In this document: positions 1-9,842 of the stretch, piece by piece | How positions within the stretch are numbered: position 1 is the stretch's first letter | Layout: every line of letters starts with the position of its first letter | The notes under the pieces: generated by a model | Databases searched by the model: none | Told to the model about the DNA's origin: nothing | What the model saw: the letters and a program-made list of their open reading frames with translations, nothing else | NCBI GenBank assembly: GCA_016342685.1 | Contig: JAEINU010000013.1 | Coordinates: 1 to 64,000 of the forward strand | Length of the DNA stretch: 64,000 nt | Source: Bacteroidales bacterium | GTDB lineage: Bacteria; Bacteroidota; Bacteroidia; Bacteroidales; UBA12077 | Direction of reading: 5' to 3' | Program-made: the position numbers and the translations under genes

Positions 1-1
1 C

Positions 2-2140
2 GATGAAATAGAGTCAGTAGAGATTACAGATGGGACAATTGTTAATGTAGATGTCAATGCAGGAGCAGCGATTGCAGCAACAAAATTGTCCAATGGTTCT
101 ATTGACAATACAGAATTTGAAAACCTTGATGGTTTAAATCAAACATTAGCTACAACAGATAACGTTGTTTTTAACCAAGTGACGGCAGATCTAGTAGGAG
201 ATGTAACAGGTAATATATCTGGTACAGCTTCAAATGTTACAGGAACAGTTGCAATAGCAAATGGAGGTACAGGACAAACGACTCAACAAGCAGCTATCAA
301 TGCATTAGCTGGGTCAGTTACAGTGAATCAATTCTTACGAGGAGATGGTACAAATGTAAGTATGTCAGCAATTCAAGTAGGAGATGTTCCTACTTTGAAC
401 CAAAATACAACTGGTACTGCTTCGAATGTAACAGGAATAGTGGCAGGCGCTAATGGAGGAACAGGAGTTGATAATACTGGAAATACAATTACTCTAGGAG
501 GTAATATTAATACAGCAGAAGCATTTACAACAGCAGGGGCAAATGCTCTAACTTTAACAACAACAGCAGCAACGAATGTTACCTTACCAACGACAGGAAC
601 TTTGGTTACATTGTCGGGAAATGAAACTTTAACAAACAAGACTATAGATGCAGATAATAACACCATTTCTAATATAGATGATGGTGAGATTAAAGCTGGT
701 GCTGCAATTGATGCAACAAAAATTGCAGATGGATCAATTGACAATACAGAATTTGAAAACCTTGATGGATTAAATCAAACATTAGCTACAACAGATAACG
801 TTGTTTTTAACCAAGTGACGGCAGATCTAGTAGGAGATGTAACAGGTAATATATCTGGTACAGCTTCAAATGTTACAGGAACAGTAGCAATAGCAAATGG
901 AGGAACAGGACAAACAACACAACAAGCAGCTATCAATGCATTAGCGGGTGCTACAACGACAAATCAATTTTTACGTGGCGATGGAGCGAATGTTTCCATG
1001 TCAGCTATTCAAGTTGCAGACGTGCCGGTGCTTAATCAAAGTACTACAGGAAATGCGGCAACCGCAACAGCACTTGCAACTGCTCGTGATATTAATGGTA
1101 TAGCTTTCGATGGCACTGCTGATATTATAGTTACCTCAGCAGCAGGAACACTCACAGGAAACACATTAAATGCGACTGTAATTAATAGTAGTCTAACTAG
1201 TGTAGGAACCTTAACAGATCTTACAGTTACGAATCCTATTGCGGGGTCTGTTACAGGCAATGCTGCCACTGTTACAACGAACGCAAATCTTACAGGAGAC
1301 GTTACTTCTCTAGGAAATGCTACTACTATTGCAGACAATGCTGTAACAACTGCAAAAATAGCCGATGCAGCTGCAGACCAAATCTTAACCACTGATGGAG
1401 CTGGAAATCCAGTATGGGATGCTAAATCGAATTACACTGCAGTATTACCAAGTGGGAATATTTTTATTGGAAATGGAACAGGAACAGCTACAGCAAGAGT
1501 AATGAGCGGTGATGTAACTGTAAATAACACAGGTGTTACAGCAATTGGAAATGCAAAAGTTACCAACACAATGCTTGCGGGGTCAATTGATTTAACTTCT
1601 AAAGTAACAGGAACACTTCTTGTTTCAAATGGTGGGACCGGACAAAATACATATATAGATGGGCAGTTACTTATTGGTAATTCTACTGGTAACACTTTGT
1701 CTAAGTCAACCCTAACCGCTGGTAATGGTATAGATATAACAAATGGAGCCGGTTCTGTTACTATATCGAATAATATAGCGGTAAATCAGGTAACAACATC
1801 TGGTACAATATCGACAACAAACGGTTCATACGTGTTAGCAACTGGGATGACTGTTACACCAGGCGCTGGAGATTACTTGGTGTTTTTTACAGGTACAACT
1901 TTAAATACCACTAATTCTGGGGAGACTTATTTTTCTGTATTTAGTAATGGAATTCAAATAGCAAGTTCAGAGGTTATTCATGAAAACGAACAAAGTACGG
2001 AAGTTACACCTGTTTCTATTGTCGGATATGTAACTGGATTGGCAGATGCTCAATCTATTGAAATCCGTTGGTATACAAGTGGAGGTACTCAAGGTTATTT
2101 ATATGGACAAAAACAGATGATTGTACAAAGAGTAAAATAA
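2..2140 (+). CDS. Fibre/adhesin-like repeat protein, 5'-truncated by the window edge; NGGTGQTT-type tail-fibre motifs and a jelly-roll-like C-terminus
   Basis: Reading frame stays open upstream of the listed TTG start (DEIESVEITDGTIVNVDVNAGAAIAATKLSNGS...). Repeated 'VAIANGGTGQTTQQAAINALAG' and 'LVGDVTGNISGTASNVTG' motifs; beta-rich C-terminal ~110 aa. Confidence 0.6.
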   Translation, partial: DEIESVEITDGTIVNVDVNAGAAIAATKLSNGSIDNTEFENLDGLNQTLATTDNVVFNQVTADLVGDVTGNISGTASNVTGTVAIANGGTGQTTQQAAINALAGSVTVNQFLRGDGTNVSMSAIQVGDVPTLNQNTTGTASNVTGIVAGANGGTGVDNTGNTITLGGNINTAEAFTTAGANALTLTTTAATNVTLPTTGTLVTLSGNETLTNKTIDADNNTISNIDDGEIKAGAAIDATKIADGSIDNTEFENLDGLNQTLATTDNVVFNQVTADLVGDVTGNISGTASNVTGTVAIANGGTGQTTQQAAINALAGATTTNQFLRGDGANVSMSAIQVADVPVLNQSTTGNAATATALATARDINGIAFDGTADIIVTSAAGTLTGNTLNATVINSSLTSVGTLTDLTVTNPIAGSVTGNAATVTTNANLTGDVTSLGNATTIADNAVTTAKIADAAADQILTTDGAGNPVWDAKSNYTAVLPSGNIFIGNGTGTATARVMSGDVTVNNTGVTAIGNAKVTNTMLAGSIDLTSKVTGTLLVSNGGTGQNTYIDGQLLIGNSTGNTLSKSTLTAGNGIDITNGAGSVTISNNIAVNQVTTSGTISTTNGSYVLATGMTVTPGAGDYLVFFTGTTLNTTNSGETYFSVFSNGIQIASSEVIHENEQSTEVTPVSIVGYVTGLADAQSIEIRWYTSGGTQGYLYGQKQMIVQRVK
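95..312 (+). repeat. Intragenic direct repeat, copy 1
   Basis: Near-identical to 731-948 at an exact 636-bp (212-codon) offset. Confidence 0.9.
731..948 (+). repeat. Intragenic direct repeat, copy 2
   Basis: Only scattered substitutions versus 95-312 (for example ggttct/ggatca, gttgca/gtagca, acgact/acaaca). Confidence 0.9.
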
Positions 2141-2167
2141 TTTATATATAAGAAGAAAAGTTAAATT

Positions 2168-2860
2168 ATGAAAACAATAACATTAACTCTTTCAGTAATT
2201 CTGATAAGCATTGTAAGTTTTGCTCAAGAGCAAAAATCAGAGCAAGAGAATGTGCAAGAAATTAGACTGGCAAATCAATCAGATAGCTTACAATATGCTC
2301 TTGGTGCATTTCTGGGTCAATGGCTTGTTAACAATAATTTTCAGATTGTTAATGCAAACCTGTTTTTACAGGGAATGGATGACGTAATACAAAACAAAAC
2401 ATTAGCTGTTACTGATTCAACTATTGCTCCAATCATTTCAGCATATCAGCTTTCAAATCAATACGAGAAAAACAAACAGATGGAAGATCAGTTATTTGCG
2501 TCTTTAAAAGGAAAAGCTGGGGTTGGTGTATTACCTAGCGGAGTAAATTATATTATTATAGAAAAAGGAACTGGAAATAGACCAAATTCAAATAGCAATA
2601 TTGTTTTTCATGCTAAAGGAGTTTTTCCAGATGGAACTTTATTCGAAGATACTTATCAAAAAAATCAAGCTATTACAAATGTTGTATCAAAACTAATTCC
2701 TGGATTAAGCGAATCCATTCAATTAATGCCCGTGGGTTCAAAATGGAGAATTTTTATACCATCTGCTTTGGCATATGGTTCTGTTGGGGTCGCGGAAAAA
2801 GTACCGCCTTATACAGCTTTGGTTTTTGATATATCATTACTAGAAATTAAAGAAAAATGA
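2168..2860 (+). CDS. Secreted FKBP-type peptidyl-prolyl cis-trans isomerase (FkpA/Mip-like)
   Basis: Signal peptide; N-terminal FKBP dimerisation-like region; C-terminal FKBP motif 'LIPGLSESIQLMPVGSKWRIFIPSALAYGSVGVAEKVPPYTALVFDISLLEI'. Confidence 0.85.
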   Translation: MKTITLTLSVILISIVSFAQEQKSEQENVQEIRLANQSDSLQYALGAFLGQWLVNNNFQIVNANLFLQGMDDVIQNKTLAVTDSTIAPIISAYQLSNQYEKNKQMEDQLFASLKGKAGVGVLPSGVNYIIIEKGTGNRPNSNSNIVFHAKGVFPDGTLFEDTYQKNQAITNVVSKLIPGLSESIQLMPVGSKWRIFIPSALAYGSVGVAEKVPPYTALVFDISLLEIKEK

Positions 2861-2866
2861 TAAAAC

Positions 2867-2976
2867 ATTCTTCGACAAGCTCAGAATGACAATAATTAGG
2901 TTGTCATTCCCTTGCAAAAGGGAATCTCGCATGTGTTAAACGAAACTATTGCAAGATCCCCAATCAAGTTGGGGAT
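2867..2976. repeat. Cluster of three REP-like hairpins
   Basis: attcttcgacaagctcagaat (2867-2887), attcccttgcaaaagggaat (2906-2925), atccccaatcaagttggggat (2956-2976). Confidence 0.6.
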
Positions 2977-3015
2977 GACAGTATAAACTGAAAGAAGAAA
3001 CAGAAACAGAACGAT

Positions 3016-6000
3016 TTGAATAGGAAGAATAAACATATAAAATCAAGTGCTTTAAAAGCAATCAGATCTTTGGTAAAGATTTCGATTGTGCTTGCTTGTA
3101 TTTTATGGTTTATGCAATCGGGTTCGTTAAAAGCACAGGTTATTAATAATAATGGTGCAGCAATTTCTGTAAGCGGTGGAACTTTTGTTCAAGGTGATAC
3201 TTTGGAAAATACTGCTGGTTCTATTTTAAACAATGGCACAATCGGATTAAGAGGTCATTATATTAATATTGGTACTACTGGTGGTAATGGGGTGTATAAT
3301 TTGCAAGGAAACTGGATCAACACAGGTATTTTTAATGCAGGATTTAGTTCTGTTTATTTCCTCGGTAATAAAAACCAAATCATAACAAGTGTTGGGGGAG
3401 AACAGTTTTATAATCTTACTATTAATAATTTAGGAGGTACTTCAGCAACAAATAGGATAATCTTATCGAATAATGCCGATGTGGCAGGAACACTTTCAAT
3501 AGCACAGGGTAATATCGAAACAGGTGCAAATACTTTATTTCTTACAAATCAATCAGCGGCTTCGCTTAATTATACTTCGGTTACGGGAAGTAGGGTAATT
3601 GGTAAATTTGAACGTGGAATAAATGCTGCAGAAAACTATTTGTTTCCTATTGGATCTGATGCAAATTATAATCCATTAAATCTAAATACAAATTCGATAC
3701 AAATTGGAGGATCTGTTCTATCGGAATTTGTAGTGGCTGATCCTGGTGATGTTGGCCTTCCAATACCAGATGCAGGTTTCCCATTAGCTAAAGATAGTGT
3801 TGAAGTATATGAAGCGTTTGATGATGGATACTGGAGTTTAACATCTAACAATGGTTTTTCCAGTAATGATTATAATATTAATCTTGATGGCTCAGGTTTT
3901 TTATCTCCTTTACAGGAAATTACTCGAATTATTAAACGTCCAGCTGGAGGAGATTGGTTAGTTGATGGTAGTCATAACAATGCGATCGGTTCTATTGCAT
4001 ACAGGAATAATTTTTCGGGAGGAATTTCTAACACAGGAAATCATTTTGGATTTGGTCATTGTAGACCAAGAATTCAGGTTCAACCAAAAGATACTGCTGT
4101 TTGTGACGGAGAAAGTGCTGAATTTTCAGTAGTGGCTAGTGGTCCTCAACCATTAACTTATCAATGGCAAGAATTTAGGGGGGTAGGGTGGAACAATATC
4201 TCTGATGGAGGAATTTATTCAGGTACAACATCAGATACTCTTTTAATTGATCCTACTGATCTTAGTATGAATGGTTATCGCTACAGAGTATTTATTTATG
4301 ATCAATATGGTAATTTTAAAATAAGTCTGTCTTCGGCAACCTTAACGGTTAATCCAAACCCAGTTGCAACAGCTACACCACAAATAGATACGATTTGTAG
4401 CGGTAGTACAACTTTTATAGATCTTAACAGTGATGTGGTTGGAACAACCTATTTTGTTGAAGTATTAAATTTTGCAACAACAACAATTTTGGGAGCAGAT
4501 GGAACATTAGTAGACGATACAACAATTCAACAAACCCTTATAAATCCTTCATTATTTGCCGATTCAGTAGTTTATCGAATATTCCCAACAGGACCAGTTT
4601 CAACTTTCTGTGGTGGTACTGCCGATACAGTTATTATTTGGGTAGAACCTACCGTTGAAATTAATGCAGTTAATGATACAATTTGTAATACTGATTTTAC
4701 AAACATTCTTGTAACAAGTCCAAATACAACAACAAACGGAATAAGATATACATGGAGTGTTGTGCAAGATGCAAATATTACCGGAGCAACAAATAGTATT
4801 GGTCAGGGGCAAAATATTAATACAGCTATAATACAATCTCTTACAAATAGCGGATTGGTAGCTCAAAAAGCGACGTATACAATTACTCCTTGGGCAGTTA
4901 ATGCAATTAATATTAATGAATGTACTGATGCTGGAGAAGTTATAACAATTGATATTTGGGTTGAACCAACTATCCAAATTAATGCAGTAAATGATACTCT
5001 TTGCGATGGAGATATTACAAATATTGTAGTTACCAGTCCAAATACAACAACGAATGGAATAAGGTATACATGGACAGTTGCTGATAATCCAAACATTAAC
5101 GGTGAAACAAATAGTGTTACAACGGGTCAGCTTATTGGATCGGCAATCGCACAAACCCTTATAAATACAAGTGATTCTAAACAATTAGTGCAATTTGTAA
5201 TTAGCCCATGGTCTATTAATGCTATCGACGAGAATGAATGTACCGATGCTGCAGAAATTATTACAATTGACATTTGGATTGATCCAACGCCTCGTGTTAT
5301 TGTAGATGTTATTCGGGATACAATTTGTAATGATACATATACTCAAATAGACTTAACAACTCCAAGTGTATTAACTACAGGTATTGTTACATTCGATTAC
5401 AATTCAATTGCTGACTTAGGATTAACAGGTAATAGTACTGGAATAACTGGATTAATTGATGGTAATTCGATTGTAGATTCCTTGCATAATGCAACAGCAT
5501 GGCCTGCAACTCCATTGCTTGTTCGTTATAGTATAACACCAAAGGGAACAGCTATTGGTTGTGCCGATGGAACAATAATTACCGATTCAATAACAGTTCA
5601 TCCAACAGCAGATACAAAGTTTGTTGATGTAGATAGTGTAACATGTTATTTGGATTCGGATGGTACTGCTACAATCGAGGCTAGGAATACAATAAATAAC
5701 TTTACCTTCCTTTGGAACGACCCTCTTAATCAAACAGATTCAATTGCAGATGGATTGGTACGTGGGGAATATATCGTTACTGTTACCGATAATCAGGGTT
5801 GTATAAAATTGGATACAGTTTTAATCGAAGAGCCTGATGAGTTATTCGCAGGATTAGATAGTTTATCAGATCTCTCTTGTTTTGGAATGGGTGATGGTTA
5901 TGTCGAAGTTGATCCGATTGGAGGAAATGGAAAGTACACATACATATGGTCACTAGGTGGAGTAGAAATAGCAACCACTCCATTTATTGCAAATGTAAGT

Positions 6001-7965
6001 GGTGGAGATTTTGACGTTACGGTGTATGATTATAAATTCTGTCGTAAGGATACTTCTTTTACAGTTGTTGAACCAAATCAACCGAATATTAATATTGATG
6101 TTAATAATGTAAGATGTTATGGCGAAAACGATGGTTGGGTAGAAGTTACTACTCCAGCAATTTCGTATGAATGGGATACTGGAGAAACAACTTCTAGAAT
6201 TGAAAATTTAACTGCTGGGGAATACACTGTAACAATTACAACAGGAGATAACTGTAGAGCATCTTCTGGTGCTGAAATCATTGAACCAGACTCTATCACT
6301 GTCGGTCATAATAAAACAAATATCATTTGTGCTGGAGATGCAAGTGGAACTATAGATTTAACCGTAATCGGAGGAAACGATTTCTTTGCATATACATATA
6401 ATTGGACAACTGTTGGTGGAAGTGGATTGGTTGTAACAGACGAAGATCAAACTGGAATATCTGGAGGTAAATATTATGTTACAGTAAGCGATTACAGAGG
6501 TTGTACAGGTACCGATTCTGCAGAAATTGAAGAGCCTGGTCCATTCTATTTGGATCCAGACTCATCAAATGTTACCTGTTTTGGTGATTCAAATGGTTGG
6601 ATATCTCTTGATGTGTTTGGAGGAAATGGTACCGATTATACATATGTATGGTCGAATTTAAGTGGCGATAGTTTTGGAGATGTTCCTTTAATTGAAAATC
6701 TGCAAGCAGATGAGTATTATGTTATTGTAAGAGATACAGCATCGTGTGAAATATTTGATACTATTTTAATAACAGAACCAGATCTTTTAAAAATTAAGCC
6801 GTTTGAAACAAATTCTACTTGTTATGGATACAATAATGGTACAATAAAAATAGATATTACAGGAGGAAATGGTGGATACAACATCAATTGGTCCAACGGC
6901 GAAAACACTGATTCTATTCATAGTCTTGCTTCTGGAACTTATTATGTTACAGTGGTAGATACAGAGAATTGTACTGCATCGGATACCATTGATATTAATG
7001 AACCCGAAGAAATTATTCCAAACATTACTTCAAATAACATTACTTGTTTTGGATTTAATAATGGTATTATAGAAGCTAATCCTTCCGGAGGAATTTCGCC
7101 ATATAATTATATCTGGAGTCACGATCCATTGCTAACTATAAATGAGGCTTTGGATTTAGATCCTGGAAATTATTTAGTAACTGTTGTCGATGGAAATAAC
7201 TGCGAAGACATAACAAGTATTGATTTAACACAACCCGACCCATTGGAAGTCACTGTAACAAAACAAGATATTACATGTTACAGTTTTGGCGATGGATACA
7301 TTAGCCTTTCTATTTTTGGAGGCACTCCAGATTATTCGTACCTATGGTCGAATGGTGTAACCGAGCCAAATGCACAAATGCTTACAGAAGGAAATTATAA
7401 CATTAAGGTAACCGATATAAATAATTGTGGAATCGATACCACGATTGAAATTATTGAACCTGAAAAATTAATTGTAACACCGGTTATAAGAAGACCTACA
7501 TGTCCAGACATACAAGATGGTTATATTGAGTTAAATCTCGTGGGAGGTATTCAACCATATCAAATTTATTGGGGCGATGGAAATCCCGAAGAAAACTTAT
7601 ATGATATTCGATCAGGGATATATGATCTTTACATTAATGATGTAAATCTTTGTGAAATAGATACGTCCTTTACAGTTCGAAGTATACGAGATTTTTGTAT
7701 TAATATCCCAACAGTTGTAACTCCTAATGGAGATTCATTTAACGAAAAATGGGAAATCAATATGGGTGGACTTTATCCTAATGTTGAAATTGAGATATTT
7801 AATCGATGGGGTAAACGAGTATTTTACTCGAAGGGATACGAAGAGTCGCAATTCTGGGATGGCACCGAGAATGGGAAGGAACTTCCAATGGACTCATATT
7901 ATTATATTATTAATCTTAAAAATGGGGCTGAGAGATTATCCGGAATCGTAACAATTATTAGATAA
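3016..7965 (+). CDS. Giant secreted adhesin with PKD-like repeats, about nine SprB repeats and a gliding-motility-associated C-terminal domain (T9SS type B-like)
   Basis: TTG start followed by a signal peptide; repeats 'CFGxxNGxI....GGxxxYxYxWSN....LxxGxYxVTVxDxxxC'; C-terminus 'NIPTVVTPNGDSFNEKWEI...EIFNRWGKRVFYSKGY...WDGTENGKELPMDSYYYIINLKNG...GIVTIIR'. Confidence 0.85.
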   Translation: MNRKNKHIKSSALKAIRSLVKISIVLACILWFMQSGSLKAQVINNNGAAISVSGGTFVQGDTLENTAGSILNNGTIGLRGHYINIGTTGGNGVYNLQGNWINTGIFNAGFSSVYFLGNKNQIITSVGGEQFYNLTINNLGGTSATNRIILSNNADVAGTLSIAQGNIETGANTLFLTNQSAASLNYTSVTGSRVIGKFERGINAAENYLFPIGSDANYNPLNLNTNSIQIGGSVLSEFVVADPGDVGLPIPDAGFPLAKDSVEVYEAFDDGYWSLTSNNGFSSNDYNINLDGSGFLSPLQEITRIIKRPAGGDWLVDGSHNNAIGSIAYRNNFSGGISNTGNHFGFGHCRPRIQVQPKDTAVCDGESAEFSVVASGPQPLTYQWQEFRGVGWNNISDGGIYSGTTSDTLLIDPTDLSMNGYRYRVFIYDQYGNFKISLSSATLTVNPNPVATATPQIDTICSGSTTFIDLNSDVVGTTYFVEVLNFATTTILGADGTLVDDTTIQQTLINPSLFADSVVYRIFPTGPVSTFCGGTADTVIIWVEPTVEINAVNDTICNTDFTNILVTSPNTTTNGIRYTWSVVQDANITGATNSIGQGQNINTAIIQSLTNSGLVAQKATYTITPWAVNAININECTDAGEVITIDIWVEPTIQINAVNDTLCDGDITNIVVTSPNTTTNGIRYTWTVADNPNINGETNSVTTGQLIGSAIAQTLINTSDSKQLVQFVISPWSINAIDENECTDAAEIITIDIWIDPTPRVIVDVIRDTICNDTYTQIDLTTPSVLTTGIVTFDYNSIADLGLTGNSTGITGLIDGNSIVDSLHNATAWPATPLLVRYSITPKGTAIGCADGTIITDSITVHPTADTKFVDVDSVTCYLDSDGTATIEARNTINNFTFLWNDPLNQTDSIADGLVRGEYIVTVTDNQGCIKLDTVLIEEPDELFAGLDSLSDLSCFGMGDGYVEVDPIGGNGKYTYIWSLGGVEIATTPFIANVSGGDFDVTVYDYKFCRKDTSFTVVEPNQPNINIDVNNVRCYGENDGWVEVTTPAISYEWDTGETTSRIENLTAGEYTVTITTGDNCRASSGAEIIEPDSITVGHNKTNIICAGDASGTIDLTVIGGNDFFAYTYNWTTVGGSGLVVTDEDQTGISGGKYYVTVSDYRGCTGTDSAEIEEPGPFYLDPDSSNVTCFGDSNGWISLDVFGGNGTDYTYVWSNLSGDSFGDVPLIENLQADEYYVIVRDTASCEIFDTILITEPDLLKIKPFETNSTCYGYNNGTIKIDITGGNGGYNINWSNGENTDSIHSLASGTYYVTVVDTENCTASDTIDINEPEEIIPNITSNNITCFGFNNGIIEANPSGGISPYNYIWSHDPLLTINEALDLDPGNYLVTVVDGNNCEDITSIDLTQPDPLEVTVTKQDITCYSFGDGYISLSIFGGTPDYSYLWSNGVTEPNAQMLTEGNYNIKVTDINNCGIDTTIEIIEPEKLIVTPVIRRPTCPDIQDGYIELNLVGGIQPYQIYWGDGNPEENLYDIRSGIYDLYINDVNLCEIDTSFTVRSIRDFCINIPTVVTPNGDSFNEKWEINMGGLYPNVEIEIFNRWGKRVFYSKGYEESQFWDGTENGKELPMDSYYYIINLKNGAERLSGIVTIIR

Positions 7966-8082
7966 GCAGTTATTAGTAACAGAAAATATAACCATTATAA
8001 CAGTGTTTTAGTATAAATTATAAAACCTTTTTAAATAAAGCCGTATAAGTATTAAAATTATTAAAGTAAACACCTAAAAACT

Positions 8083-9822
8083 ATGAGAGTATTAAACTTT
8101 ACTTTTCTTTTTATTTTTTCATTTATTTTTATTACAAATTCAGCGTTTTCTCAGGAACAATTAACTCATAAAAAGAAAATATATCGCTCGCCGGAAGGGA
8201 AGTTATATGTAAATAAAGATTTACCAATTTATTTCAGGATAGCTACCTCTGACGATGACGAAGCCGAATCATTTTTGTTAAATCCAGCACCAGATTCAAA
8301 AAAGTATGCAAACCCAATGTATCTTGATACTGAGGGGTACAATACATTTCGATCGCCATCAAAGGTAGATACGGTTACAAAAAAAGTTATATATCCTTTA
8401 GAAGATATTATTTATCAAATGTACTCCGATAGTAGGGCGCCAATCACGAAGTTTTCGTTCGATAAAAAGAAGTATTTCAAATCTGCAAATATTTATTACT
8501 TTGGAGAAATTATCGATCTTAAGTTTTCATCATCTGATGCTACTTCGGGAGTTGAGAAAACCTACTATTCTATGAATGGCGCTGGTTATGTTGAAATAAC
8601 CGATAATTTAAAGCTCGATAAAGAAGTTTTATACGAGATTAAATATTATTCTGTTGATCATGTAGGAAATGCAGAATCACCAAAATCAATAAAAATTAAA
8701 ATAGATATAACAAAACCTAGCACAAAGCTTTCTGTCGATACAGATCTGCATGAAAATATAATATCTCCACGATCAAAAATCGTATTAGAAGCTAGTGATA
8801 ATAACTCAAAGGTAAAGAAAACAGTATTTTCTCTTAACGGAGGAACAGTGTATAACTATAATACTCCAATTGTAATTTCAGGCTTAAAAGAAGGTGAACA
8901 TAGCATAACTTATTATTCTACCGATAACGCTGGGAATGTTGAAGCTCACAAAGTATATGATTTTTATTTAGATAAGTCAGCACCATTAATTGTTGATGAA
9001 TTCATTGGAAATACATTTATTGCAAATGGCAAAGAATACTCTTCCGGAAGAAGTAAAGTAAAGCTAACGGCAATGGATAATAAAGCTGGAGTTAAAGAAA
9101 TTAGATACTCAATTAACGGCGGCGAGTTTATGGAATATACTAAACCTTTCTTTTTATCGAAATCAGGAAAACTAAAAATACAAACATTTGTTACCGATAA
9201 TGTAAATAATCAGAAAATAACGGCCATTATGACAAATAAATCGGCCATCTCTTATGTTGATTTATCTGGACCTACTCTAGGGCATTATTTTCAGGGACCT
9301 AATTTTAATTCGAAAGATACAACTTACATTACTAAAGACACAAAGATTAAACTAGCTGCCAAAGACGATGCATCAGGATTTAGCAGGTTAGAATATAGTC
9401 TAGATAACGAAAGTATTGTAGATTATGAAAAAGCATTTAGTATTGGTAATGATGGGGTTCATGTGATTACTTATTCTGGATATGACTTTGTTGACAATTC
9501 AAGCACCAACACCTTTACTTGTGTGGAAGATAATGTTGGGCCTGAGATATTCTTTAGATTCAGTATATTATCAAATAAATCGAAGAATATAGATGGAAAA
9601 ACATATGAAGTATTTCCAAACCATGTTGTGCTATTTTTGTCATCAACCGATTCGTCTGTTGGTTTCGAGAAAATTTCATATTCAGTAAATGGCGCGGCAT
9701 TTAAGCCATATACTAGTCTTATAAAAGGATTTACAACAGATAAATTATATTCTATAAAAGTTAAATCTGGTGATAAATTAGGAAATGTAAGCGAGAAAAC
9801 GATAGATTTTTATATTGAGTAG
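8083..9822 (+). CDS. Secreted protein with OmpL47-type beta-barrel repeats
   Basis: Repeated 'SGVEKTYYSMNGAGYVEI...YEIKYYSVDHVGNAESPKSIKIKIDITKP' units. Confidence 0.7.
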   Translation: MRVLNFTFLFIFSFIFITNSAFSQEQLTHKKKIYRSPEGKLYVNKDLPIYFRIATSDDDEAESFLLNPAPDSKKYANPMYLDTEGYNTFRSPSKVDTVTKKVIYPLEDIIYQMYSDSRAPITKFSFDKKKYFKSANIYYFGEIIDLKFSSSDATSGVEKTYYSMNGAGYVEITDNLKLDKEVLYEIKYYSVDHVGNAESPKSIKIKIDITKPSTKLSVDTDLHENIISPRSKIVLEASDNNSKVKKTVFSLNGGTVYNYNTPIVISGLKEGEHSITYYSTDNAGNVEAHKVYDFYLDKSAPLIVDEFIGNTFIANGKEYSSGRSKVKLTAMDNKAGVKEIRYSINGGEFMEYTKPFFLSKSGKLKIQTFVTDNVNNQKITAIMTNKSAISYVDLSGPTLGHYFQGPNFNSKDTTYITKDTKIKLAAKDDASGFSRLEYSLDNESIVDYEKAFSIGNDGVHVITYSGYDFVDNSSTNTFTCVEDNVGPEIFFRFSILSNKSKNIDGKTYEVFPNHVVLFLSSTDSSVGFEKISYSVNGAAFKPYTSLIKGFTTDKLYSIKVKSGDKLGNVSEKTIDFYIE

Positions 9823-9842
9823 ACTTTTCTAAAAGTCAGTTT

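Noticed and set aside
95-948. Possible CRISPR or prophage signature from repeats
   Set aside because: The repeats are in-frame coding and two-copy; no spacers, and no phage structural, lysis or integrase genes follow.
373-1695. Three Val/Ala/Pro-rich antisense ORFs
   Set aside because: Antisense to the repetitive fibre gene, with no start context or family.
4600-5184. 194-aa antisense ORF, Cys/Ile/Asn-rich
   Set aside because: Mirror of Thr/Asn-rich repeat coding in the plus-strand adhesin; composition is an antisense artefact.
7727-7951. Plus-strand ORF overlapping the adhesin C-terminus
   Set aside because: Out-of-frame within the conserved C-terminal domain.
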